Shown here: positions 1-9,300 of the stretch, one piece after another
Layout of the letters: the number at the start of each line of letters is the position of its first letter
Position numbering within the stretch: the first letter of the stretch is position 1
Origin: Tetranychus cinnabarinus
Lineage: Eukaryota; Arthropoda; Arachnida; Trombidiformes; Tetranychidae
Direction: 5' to 3'
NCBI GenBank assembly: GCA_022266195.1
Contig: WHVY01000004.1
Location: 4,791,501 to 4,855,500, forward strand
DNA: 64,000 bases
Translations under genes and position numbers: made by a program
Notes under the pieces: generated by a model
The model's database searches: none
What the model was told of the DNA's origin: nothing
What the model saw: the letters and a program-made list of their open reading frames with translations, nothing else

Positions 1-1024
1 CTTGTTTATGAATCGGCCATATTTCACCGGTCCAGATATTATAATCCATCGTAACTTTCGCATTGTTTCAATTTCAATGCTTTCGATTCTTAAAGTTCTT
101 ATTGATTGAATCCACTGCAAAAATAGAAATAAAAATTAGAATAATTACAATAAGATCTTGAATAATGAGTCCAAATTTTTTACTTACCGGAATAGAATCT
201 CTCAGCTTGACAATCTTTTTTTCGAAATAGCTCTCAGCAGCTTTTGCTGAAATAAACTTGAATTTTGGAGCATCCAAACCTACAGAGATGATTTGTCCTG
301 ATGTTCCAGGTAAATTCAAGTCTGGTTCACCTCTATCGGCTGCTTCCTCAACAAGATCTTTCTCGCCACTCGAAGATCTGGCTACACCTTGATCAAAAAA
401 GGCAGCATTCACTTTGACATTTATGTCATCAATTTTTCTTTGTAGCTTTTGCATGAATTGAAAGCTTTCGCGCTGCTGTTTTTTTATTGAAATTAACGTT
501 TTCAAGATCTTGTTGCGTGGCTTTTTTGAGGCATGAGGTGCATTATCCTCTGATTCCAGGCTTGAGGAAGAAAGAGTGGTACATGTTTTTGTGGTGTCTT
601 GACTTTTAACATCTTTTTCTTGGCTACCACCTTTGGCATCAAGATCATGACCGAAACTTTGAAAAAGAGCTTCTTTTATAAAATCAACATGTTCATCAGC
701 TTCCATGGCTGTTCCATAAAAACAAACACGCACATTTGTCTGAGAAGAGCCGAATGTTGAATAGTTGAGAGCAAGATCCTGTTGAATAGCTGAAGTGAGC
801 TCTTCTTTTTCCAATTTGACATTGTCTGGATATTCACTGTAGACGTTGAATGTAGATGTATCTACGACAATTATTCTGGCTTCTGAAAAAGATAAAAGAA
901 TTTAATATTCTATAGATAAAATAAAAACCACAAGATCTTACCGTTCAATGGGATATCGAAGTCACTTTTTAGGCCAAGATCAGAAATAATAGAAAGAACT
1001 GAATCAATATTCCAATTTGACATT
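1..1024 (-). CDS. Spliced transposon accessory protein with FYGT module and coiled coil, 3' partial
   Basis: The reconstruction has three exons. Exon 1 (1024-940) starts at an ATG giving MSNWNIDSVL and ends at a GTAAG donor. Intron 1 is 939-883, 57 nt, with a TTTTTCAG acceptor. Exon 2 is 882-188. Intron 2 is 187-115, 73 nt, GTAAGT to TTTGCAG. Exon 3 is open from 114 to the window edge. Visible parts of the protein: an N-terminal module with strands around IIVVDTS and VRVCFYGT; a Ser/Lys-rich linker; a likely coiled coil (KKQQRESFQFMQKLQRKIDD); a linker containing LPGTSG; then a basic stretch. The FYGT module resembles that of the BEN protein at 1183-2322, so the two are probably distant paralogs. 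Any C-terminal DNA-binding domain would lie off the left edge. Function is unknown. Reading through intron 2 gives a false hydrophobic tail. Confidence 0.7.
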
Positions 1025-1182
1025 TTAATAGAAAATATAAAGTAACAATAATTTAATTGAAAACAATTAACACAACATGTAATTATTATGAGAGAAAAAC
1101 AAAAGAATATTTAGTAATAGTTCAGGGACCGTTCACTATTTGCAATCCGTATAAGATAAGATCTTGTTTAATTTTGTTTTAA

Positions 1183-2322
1183 TTATTCCTTTTCTTCATC
1201 GGTCATATGTGGTGACCTTGTATTTTGATCGTAAATATTATCACATAAACCATAATCAAAGGTGTCAGATTCATGACCGCCATTATCGTTATCCTCAGCA
1301 TCGCCTGAGCGATCTTGCTTTCTTTTTAGATCACGACCTTTCTGATTTACATAGTAAATTACAATTTTTTTCCAAACAGTATCGTTAGTAAATGTGGAAC
1401 CGAAAAGACCAAGAACTTGTCGTAATTTGCATTCTTCTTCGGCTGACAAAATTAAAGATCGATCGTTTTTCTTTGCTTTCCGGTCCCTCGTCCCATTTTT
1501 TCCTAGTAAATGAGTGATCAATTTATCACCGAAAAGAGTGTGGGCGATACTACCAACCAATATTGATGGGTTACTCTCTTCAGTAAGAACATACTTAAGA
1601 TTCGTGGCCTCTTCATCGGTCAATCCAAGAGATTCCCAATCAAATTCTTTCAATTTTGAATACCAATCTGGCGAAGATCTTTGCTCATCCATTTGCTCCA
1701 CGCATAGTTGACCGACGGGGTTTGCGCTATTAACGGAGAAAGATCTTTTTGATTGCAGCTGAACACCAAAATTTTTTATATCTGATTTGATGATATTCAA
1801 GTTGTCCTTCAATTCAATTAACTCTGTTCTCACAAACTTCGATAATTCGGCGAAATCTCTTGCCAGATTTTTAACACCATTGTCACTCGCTGAAGTTGAT
1901 TCTTGTAATGTTTTTGATCTTTTTGAATAAGAACTTGTTCCTGGTTGCGATGAACTGGTCAAACTGCCTCTTTTTCGGAGATTCATACCAGAATAAACTT
2001 GAGATGATTTGACGGGCGAATCAGCAATTGCTATTACATCCTTTTTACCAGGTCTGGTCTTAGACAAGTCATTAATCAGCGAATTAGCTCGCTCTTTAGT
2101 ACCATAAAAGATGATCAAGAACTTGTCCTTCGAATTCCGATTTTTGTTGTCCTTGACTGGTTCTTTTTTGACGATTTTATTCTCGATCTCTTCAGGATTT
2201 TCATCATAATATTTGGCTTGACGCACGTAAGATGATTTATCGTTAACATTGTATATGATAATTTGCGCGTCATCAATTGAGACGTAATATTGACTTTTTT
2301 TTGAAATTTGATTTAAATCCAT
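1183..2322 (-). CDS. BEN-domain protein carried by the transposon
   Basis: A single open frame of about 379 aa from ATG (MDLNQISKK) at 2322 to the stop at 1183. Order of parts: an N-terminal module (about residues 10-90) with IIIYNV and FLIIFYGT strands; a basic, Ser-rich linker with LRKRGSL and QPGTSSYSKRSK, a possible nuclear signal; a predicted helix/coiled coil (FAELSKFVRTELIELKDNL); then a C-terminal domain of about 110 residues beginning near WYSKLKEFDW and running through LVGSIAHTLFGD and VWKKIVIYYVNQKGRDLKRK. The last part, a helical block ending in a conserved K/N-Q-K-x-x-x-L-(K/R)-R-K helix, matches my knowledge of BEN domains, which bind DNA, often as dimers on palindromic sites. 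An acidic tail follows. The gene diverges from the transposase. A role in binding the element's AAGATCTT palindromes is inference. I see no introns or breaks. Confidence 0.72.
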   Translation of the reverse strand: MDLNQISKKSQYYVSIDDAQIIIYNVNDKSSYVRQAKYYDENPEEIENKIVKKEPVKDNKNRNSKDKFLIIFYGTKERANSLINDLSKTRPGKKDVIAIADSPVKSSQVYSGMNLRKRGSLTSSSQPGTSSYSKRSKTLQESTSASDNGVKNLARDFAELSKFVRTELIELKDNLNIIKSDIKNFGVQLQSKRSFSVNSANPVGQLCVEQMDEQRSSPDWYSKLKEFDWESLGLTDEEATNLKYVLTEESNPSILVGSIAHTLFGDKLITHLLGKNGTRDRKAKKNDRSLILSAEEECKLRQVLGLFGSTFTNDTVWKKIVIYYVNQKGRDLKRKQDRSGDAEDNDNGGHESDTFDYGLCDNIYDQNTRSPHMTDEEKE

Positions 2323-2536
2323 CACTTGTTTTATAAACGCAAATAAAACTGTAAAGCACAATTATAACAAATCAACTGAACATCAAATTTAATGTAATTT
2401 CATAAACGACAAGATCTTGTTTTATATTTAACAGGCAAGCTTTTCATTGGTTGAAAGCGAATCAGCTGTATGGCAGATATCTTTTTAGTATCAAGATATC
2501 GTTTAGATATCGCAACTAATTCTTTCAATTTGTGAT
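2323..2536. promoter_or_regulatory. Divergent intergenic region between BEN gene and transposase
   Basis: A gap of 214 bp separates the start of the minus-strand BEN gene from the first in-frame ATG of the plus-strand transposase, so it must hold both promoters. It contains a perfect CAAGATCTTG at 2410-2419, directly followed by an A/T-rich TTTTATATTTA stretch that could act as a TATA-like element. It also holds three copies of AGATATC at 2475-2481, 2494-2500 and 2505-2511. No transcription start can be fixed from sequence alone. Confidence 0.5.
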
Positions 2537-4191
2537 ATGCTCATCAAATACTATTTAAATTTAATTAAATTATCAATAGTGTTATATTTAATCATGTTTC
2601 TAAGTAAAAAGTTTGAACATAATTTACCAACTGTAAGATCTCGACTCATTGCTTCAACAATTAAATCAAGATTACACTCTTCAAGATATCAGTTACTGTT
2701 GCAACATGCGAGAAAAATTGATAGAGCTCTAAAAAAACGTGTTGAGCAACCAGTAAATTTCTCTCATCAATGTGACCTCAACATTGACCATCATTCACAA
2801 TTTGACACGGATAATGAAAGTGAATTTGACCATCAAGATCTTGCAGTTATTGAGCCCGGAGCATCTACATTTCAAGTTCATGATTCACATTCAAATGTGA
2901 ACATAATTCAACAGATACACCTTCTTATTTCTTACATCTTCAGTGAATGTAACCTAAGTCAAACATGTGAGAGAAAGCTTTATGAATTGATCCGTATTTT
3001 GATATATCCTCAACGAGAACTTGATCGTTACTGTAAGCACTTAAATTTTGTGGAAAACCTATGTTCAATCACTGCATATAAACTTAAATATTGTCATGTC
3101 CATGAAAAGTATATCAGTGAGAATGATCGTTTATGCTGCAATTCGCCTGATGTTGCTGATATTGTCGTTTTTAGTTTACTGGATTCATTGGTTGACATTA
3201 TTGAAAAAAACTATGAGTACATTTCCTGTCCAGTTAATAATGGATCATCCACATTTACATCGTCAAGAACTTACTCACATTTATGGAATAACATTGATAA
3301 TGGATTGAAATTAACTCTAATCGTCAGTATCGATGATGCTGCGATGATGAAATCAAATCAAACATGCACGACGCCAGTTACATTCACAATTGCGGAATTG
3401 CCATATCATCGTCGACTTGTTAAAGAAAATATTTATAATTTAGCTATTTATTGGGGCAATCAAAAACTGAGACCCGATATTCTAATAGACAAAGTGCTGA
3501 TTGAGCCGCTGAACTTTCTAAATCATCTTCAAGAACCTGTTGTTTTAGATACCAGTCTTGGTAAAATTTACTTGCACATTCGAGTCGGAATCATTGTGAT
3601 GGACTCTGTAGCAAAATACAAAGCTTTAAATCATAAAGCTTTCAATGGGATGTTTGGATGTCCTTACTGTTGTATAAAGGGATCTTCAACGGCCACTCAA
3701 AGAGGAACAAGAACTTTCTGTTATCCATTTGATGAAAACTCTGATGATCTAAACAAGGACAATGAATTTTATATAAGAAATGGTGAAATTGCTGATAGAA
3801 ATAACTCTGAAAGATTCGGAATCAAGGGATCGACTAAACTAAGCAAAATTGTACAAATACCCAATCAAGTTCCCATCGACTACATGCACACCATACTTGA
3901 AGGGGCTTTCAAGCATCTTTTGACCCTGGATCCTTTCAATAGGCAAGATGTCATCAAAACAATTGATCAATATGTAGCTCATATCAGCTTACCACATGAT
4001 TTAAGCAGACGCTTTCGAAGTCTTTCTGAAATCAAATACTGGAAAGCTTCAGAGTCAAGAACTTTTTTGCTTCACTTGATACCGATTTTACGAGATATAG
4101 TCGATCCAGATTCATATGTTCTTATTGCTTTGCTTTCTACTTTCACAAGATATTTGTGTTATTCTGATTTACCTCGAAGTTTGCAGATACA

Positions 4192-4199
4192 AGCCGAAC
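4192..4199. repeat. Left target-site duplication of hAT MITE
   Basis: AGCCGAAC immediately precedes the TAG that opens the MITE. It is identical to 4677-4684. Confidence 0.9.
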
Positions 4200-4676
4200 T
4201 AGTGTTGCACTAATACTATCGATACGAGTAATAGTATTGATATTTCACTGAGCAATACGTATCGATACTTTGAAAAATGGTATCGATACTAATTTGATAC
4301 TTTTTTAGTTGAAAATTCAAATTAAATCAAGTTTTTGACTTGATCTAAACCTTTGTCTTGAAAAAATCTCTACTTTCTCAAGTATCGTACAATTAGAATC
4401 CCAGAATTTTTTCTCCAATTGAAAAGATTTCAATGAGGAAAGGTTGAGTTAAATCTTTTGACTTGAATTTAACGCATCAAAGTTCTTAGATTCACTATCT
4501 GAATGTATTATTTGAACTTTACATTCATATTCTGAGAAACTAATATTAGATCGACAATAATACTCCCAATACTTAAACAATATTTTTGATATTTCAATAC
4601 TTTCAATATATCAATACTCGGTCAACTAATACCAATATTATCAATCAATACTTCATGAAAGTATTGTGCATCTCTA
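4200..4676. mobile_element. hAT-type MITE (non-autonomous), 477 bp
   Basis: The left end reads TAGTGTTGCACTAATACT and the right end, on the opposite strand, reads TAGAGATGCACAATACT. These are imperfect terminal inverted repeats of about 17 bp starting with TAG. Identical 8-bp copies of AGCCGAAC flank the insert. Eight-bp target duplications and TIRs of the form TAGNGNTGCAC are typical of the hAT superfamily. The insert has no coding capacity. It contains three copies of ATCGATAC (4218-4225, 4261-4268, 4282-4289) near the left end and repeated AATACT/AGTATT words throughout, which may be subterminal transposase sites. It interrupts the resident transposase gene, so it is younger than that element. 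Confidence 0.9.
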
Positions 4677-4684
4677 AGCCGAAC
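4677..4684. repeat. Right target-site duplication of hAT MITE
   Basis: A second copy of AGCCGAAC directly follows the terminal CTA of the MITE. The transposase reading frame resumes through it in the original phase. Confidence 0.9.
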
Positions 4685-5544
4685 AGCTCATCAAGATCTT
4701 TCTTGTCGCATTTCAGGAAATTTACGGGATTGATAAAATGCGCTTCAATCTTCATCTTTTGACCCATTTGAGCACACAAGTTTCTAACCTGGGTTGTTTG
4801 ATTGAAGCAAGTTCATTTGTTTTTGAAAACAACATATTCAACTTAAAAAGATCTTTCCACGGAACTCGTGGTCAACTTGATCAGATGTGTAAAGCGTATT
4901 TGAGGTCGAAAGGCTTTGATAAATACCAGACTCGAATTTCTGATTGCTTTGATGCTTTTGACTTACAAGCCCAATCTGATATCTTAGGAATCAGAAAAAG
5001 ATCAGCCGCAGCGGAAGTTTCAAGCTGTTTTGATGAAAATTATCAGCTCACCGAAGAAATACAAGAAATACTGAGTAATCATCATGATCTTGCTTCATCA
5101 TCAGTTGAATTTTTCCATAGATTCAAGCAAGATCATGTTACATTTCACAGTGAAAAATACAAGTATAAGAGAGGTTCTTGTAGTTATGTTGCTTCATATT
5201 CAAGCGGAAATCAAAAGTTATTCGCAATCATAAAATGTTTCATTAAATTAACAGAATATGAAGATGATAATTATTATGCTGTTATTTCACACTTACAAGA
5301 ACTTAGAAATCAGAAAATAGTCCCTGACTTTCCTAAACTAATATTGCCTACGCTTGAAAACCCAATCATAGCGCAATGTTATAATAAAATATTCAAACGT
5401 GTACGAAAGACAAATCTTGTAAAATTGATACATGCTAGTTGTATTATCAACCGATGCATTCTTATTCCTATTTTCTTATCCAGCAAGATCTTGCAAAACG
5501 AATTTTGGATAAATGAGATTGATACACCGTTTGAACATGATTGA

Positions 5545-6176
5545 TTATTGACGTCTAAATCATTTTGTTACAACATGATCTTGATTAGTAAAATGTGACA
5601 TTAAAATTTCCATGCAGCTACTAAGTACTTGTAAATTATTTTTTTCAAAATATTTTTGTGAACCGTCTTAGTAAAAATTGAAAAAAAACATCGTATACTT
5701 GATAATTTCCCAAGCAATTTTTTCATTAACTATTTTTGATCAAGAACATACTTAAATTACGATTGTCTACCAAGAATCTGTCTTGCGTAGCTCGAAATCT
5801 CTACCCGGGTTAAATCAAGTTTCATAAAAGTTTTGATTCAAACAAAATTATCGATTGAAAAGTGAAAACAAAAAGTTGTCATTAACAACAGAGTAAAGAC
5901 ATTTCGATGGAAAAATGAAGAGTAAATGGAAATTGGTAAACATTTCGAGTTAATTGGAATTATTAAGCTTTTCTTTTCCTTCGATAGCAATTTAAGGTTG
6001 AGAAAAGAGCAGATAATGATCATGTTTGGATGAAATGGGGAAGTTTTTTTCGTCGTATTTTTTGAGCTCGACAAGAAAGTGTTCAATTTTAAAAGTGCAT
6101 CAACTTTGCCTATTAATGGGCTGAAAGAGGAAAGTGTAATTGTTGGGAAAAATAGGGAAACTCAATTAATACTTAC
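5545..6176. other. Transposon 3' flank and start of sidestep intron 11
   Basis: Between the transposase stop codon and the donor of the sidestep exon ending at 6177. The first part probably includes the transposon's right end. TACCCGGGT at about 5802 sits near an apparent change in composition. From about 5830 the sequence resembles the gene's other introns. I see no gene. Confidence 0.5.
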
Positions 6177-6333
6177 ATGTTTTCATTGCGACAGAATGGA
6201 GCATATCTAATGGTAAGGTTAATTGTATTGCTTAGTGCAGCACCTTGATTGTTACCTGCTTCACATTGATAAGTACCACTTTGTTTACGAGAAACACGTT
6301 GAAGTACCAGAGTTTGGTTACTTTGAATTACTC
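6177..6333 (-). CDS. side: sidestep-like exon 11: Ig4 second half, last exon in window
   Basis: Encodes GVIQSNQTLVLQRVSRKQSG, then TYQCEAGNNQGAALSN and NLTIRYAPFCRNEN, with Cys421. It ends phase 2 at a GTAAGT donor, so the gene continues leftwards past the transposon. I found no further exon between here and position 1. Confidence 0.92.
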
Positions 6334-9300
6334 CTGAAATGAATGAGAAAAGACAAAAAGGTTCATCATTTAACTCATTCAAAAGGCTTGAGTCTTCATT
6401 CATGCAAATCTGTCATCCTTCCATTCAATACTATTGTTTAGTTTCAACTTTAATCGATCTGTTTGCAAAAAATTAAGTTTGTTTCGAAAACGAAAGAAGG
6501 AAAGAAAACGAATTCTTTTGTGCCATGAATCGCTCTTAGAACTAGCTGTTTTGGTCTAAGAAACAATAATAGAATGCTCGTAATAGACTTAAGTTTTCAT
6601 TTCGTCGAATGATTAGGATTGGAATATTAAGTTTTGATAAATTTTCTGCGTAACATTTTTCTTTTCGTGTAACAATCACTTTTAGCATTCGATTTTCAAG
6701 TTTACTCATTTTTTCTTTTAATTTTGTCTTAATTAGAATTTTTCGTTTTTGTTTTGCCTGAAATACTTACCATGCTGAGAATGAAGAATATCACTATTAA
6801 AGCGCCAGATAATTGGACGATTGATATGAGGATTAGCATCAATTTCACAGTCAAAGTAGATATCATTTCCTTCTTGTAGTGTAGTCAGTGAGATTGTTGG
6901 TGATCCAAGTCTCAGGGAAAGACGAGGTACATCTGATTGGGTTTTTGGGTGAAAAAAGCAGGAATAAGTAAGGATATTATTAGCATGGAAAAGGGGAAAA
7001 AGCGAATAAGAAAGAATCGAACATTTGAATATCGCTAGATATCAAGATGAAACCAAATACTTGATGAGCGATTCTTCAGTGAATCAGGAAAAATCAAGTT
7101 GAACTAAAAGTTCGCTGAACACGATTTAAAGAAGTCATTTTCAAAACTTTGCTGGAATAACCATTGATATTGGAAAATAAATTTTGATGTAATTTGTTCA
7201 CTTTACCATGTCTATAAACAAAAGATAATTGTCCAATAAAATGAAGATTGAAATAATAATGGTTAAACAGTTTGCCAAATTGAAAGTCAACACTTGAGAT
7301 TTGCTTCCTAACATTGCCATTTACCTTGGGCTTGAAATTTAAATGGCTAACAAATTATGAGGTTGACATTAAATAGATGCATTAATATAATGACAACAAT
7401 TGTGTGATAATAATTTACTGAGAAAAGGCCTCAACAAACGATGTAAATGAAAAGCTCTTGATCTTTAATTCAATTTGCTTCAATCAATCAAACTAATTTT
7501 CTCCTCTCAATGGCAACCAAATCGTATTTGAACAATTTGCACAAATGATGAAGAGTAATAATAATTGGCGAAATAACAAGGAAAATTCATGTTTTAATAA
7601 AGTAGAAAAAAAATGTTTTCAAATAAACTCGATTCAGTAAAACTCGAAAATAAAACAAAACATTGCCTTGAGTGGAAAAAAGTTGATACAAGTTGAAGCC
7701 AACATTTGCAAATTTATTAATCAAAAAAGACTTATTATTAACCCGTTTAATGGATGATGAATTTTGACAGAATTTTTCACCTTTTGTTGAGAATAGAAAA
7801 GTTTGTTTTTTCGAATTGAATATTTGATTATTCAACTTTAACCAAACAAATCGTTTTAATGCGATTTAACCGTATTCTGTGAGGCTTCCTTATCAATGAA
7901 CTTGAAGTTTACATTGGGATTGATTTTGACAGGGAATGGAAAATATTGGAGAAATGATTGAAAAAGAAAGAAACTGAGAAAAATTTACTCTTTTCTTCTC
8001 TTCTCCTTTTCTTTACATTACTTTATTATTTATCAAGCAAAGTGAATCTAAAAAGAATCAGGTGAAATCAGTAAACATGAGACAGAGATAAAGCATGATT
8101 GTTGATGATTTGGCTGAGGCCAAGTTGTCATCACCATAAGACGTTTCACCCATTGTTCAACGTTATTGATGATGAATTTTTGGCTTTCTCTTTCTTTAGC
8201 TATTCCCATTCCCATCATATCAACATTATGTATTCAGGAAAGGAAGGAGAAGTGAAGAGAAGTTTTGCCAGAAAAAATGTTGAAATAAATTCAAGTTTAT
8301 CGGTTTATGTGTATTGAGTTATTCATTGATAATCATTTGTTATCAAAGAGCAAGTTTCACGGACAAATAAAGAATTCCAATTGATTATTGTGCTTTTTAG
8401 CTTTGAAAAGAGAGAAAAGAAGAAAATTTGATTCAAGGGAAAATTCAAATTTCAAGATTTTGCTATTTTACTCTCAAACTATCCAATTGCTTTCAACTTT
8501 TGCCTTCTTTTACTTTATATTTTCTTGTATAAATTGCAAAATAATATCGAAACAATAATCTGATTTACATGAGAGAGAAAGTTGGGAAAATTGAAGAAAA
8601 AAACAAATCCAATGAAAATTTTCGCCAATTTGTGTCCTTTTCTCTTCTCTTGTAGTGAAAGTTACTTTTGGATCGATTCCTTTCTAGTATTTGATTCGAT
8701 TCTTGATTGTCAATTTTTGTCTATTTTCATTTTTCATAACTCAAACTCTGTCTTTTTGCTTCCAATTAGATTTTATTGAATCATATCCAGTGTTCAATTC
8801 GATAATTTGCAAATCAAAAGAAATAACAAAACTGAATCTCTGTGAAAATAGAAGAGAATCAGTTGAAGATTACGTTTATGATTTGAATTTGTTCTTTCTT
8901 GCAGCTCTGTTTTCTATTTTTAGTAACTTCGTCGATTTTTCGACGTCGTCGAGAAATGAACGATAACTTATATCAAATTCGATTGAACAGCTTTCATTAT
9001 TTTGATTTTGGTTTTCTGAGCGATCTAAGGTCTCCTGCATCTTGGTGTTTAGCTCTTCTGATTTACTCAATTCCGCACTCAACTAATTTAGATTTTCATC
9101 ATGGAATGACTTTTATTTTCCTAGCTCATTTTACTCGGACTGTGAACATTAAGTTTCGATTAATTTCAATATTTTTTATTAAAATTCCCTTAATTTAGTT
9201 TCCGTTTAGTTTCGAATCCTTGATGTTTTGACTTCTAGAGAAAGCAAATGCTATCGGGAAAGATTTTACACTTTTCTCGTTTAAATTGTTTCTTCTAATG

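Larger units (their letters stand above)
152..5492. repeat. Dispersed AAGATCTT palindrome array across the transposon
   Basis: Perfect AAGATCTT octamers start at 152, 353, 504, 932, 1158, 1674, 1740, 2411, 2835, 4693, 4848 and 5485. Several extend to the 10-bp palindrome CAAGATCTTG (503, 2410, 2834, 5484) or to TAAGATCTTG (151, 1157). Near variants such as AAGATCTG, AAGATCTC and CATGATCTTG add more. At about 33% GC roughly 0.2 copies would be expected in 5.5 kb. Copies lie in introns, in the divergent promoter and in the coding sequence of all three genes, in more than one codon frame, so the motif is selected or spread as DNA and not as peptide. Confidence 0.85.
2537..5544 (+). pseudogene. 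CMC/EnSpm-like transposase, split by a hAT MITE
   Basis: Two open segments (2537-4199 and 4685-5544) are in the same frame once 4200-4684 is disregarded, giving a protein of about 840 aa. Motifs match transposases widespread in animal genomes with DYMH-type signatures: SIDDAAM (Asp266/267, likely first catalytic acid), ELPYHRR then NLAIYWGN, IVMDSVAK (Asp356, possible second acid), FNGMFGCPYCC (Cys375/378/379, probable metal binding), GIKGSTKL, DYMHTILEG (about residue 448), and past the insertion SSFVFENN (Glu codon at 4825, possible third acid) and FHGTRGQLDQ. The superfamily (EnSpm/CACTA or a relative within CMC) is from memory of motifs. The start is uncertain: ATG 2537 gives a hydrophobic leader, while ATG 2594 (MFLSKKFEHN) is also plausible. 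As it stands, translation ends in the MITE at 4213. No other frameshift or stop is seen, so inactivation looks recent. Confidence 0.82.
1..5800. mobile_element. Composite DNA transposon: transposase plus two accessory genes, left end outside window
   Basis: Three protein genes lie close together and differ from the rest of the window: a plus-strand transposase (2537-5544, interrupted) and two minus-strand genes (1183-2322 and 1-1024) transcribed away from it. The palindrome AAGATCTT recurs throughout and I did not notice it elsewhere. The transposase matches the animal CMC/EnSpm-like type by its motifs, so I infer one mobile element. The left terminus is outside the window. The right terminus is not resolved: the last motif variant (CATGATCTTG) is near 5575, and typical host intron sequence resumes by about 5830, so 5800 is approximate. 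I could not identify terminal inverted repeats or a target duplication. The element lies in an intron of the sidestep-like gene whose last visible exon ends at 6177. Confidence 0.75.

Noticed and set aside
74..187. Hydrophobic C-terminal tail following KLRDSIP in the transposon accessory protein
   Set aside because: It is read-through of a 73-nt intron: GTAAGT at 187 and TTTGCAG at 115 bracket it, and a new open frame continues in phase to the window edge.
5838..6086. Minus-strand open frame of 82 codons
   Set aside because: Ser/Phe/Lys-biased, no domain, no splice support. Lies in an A/T-rich intron.
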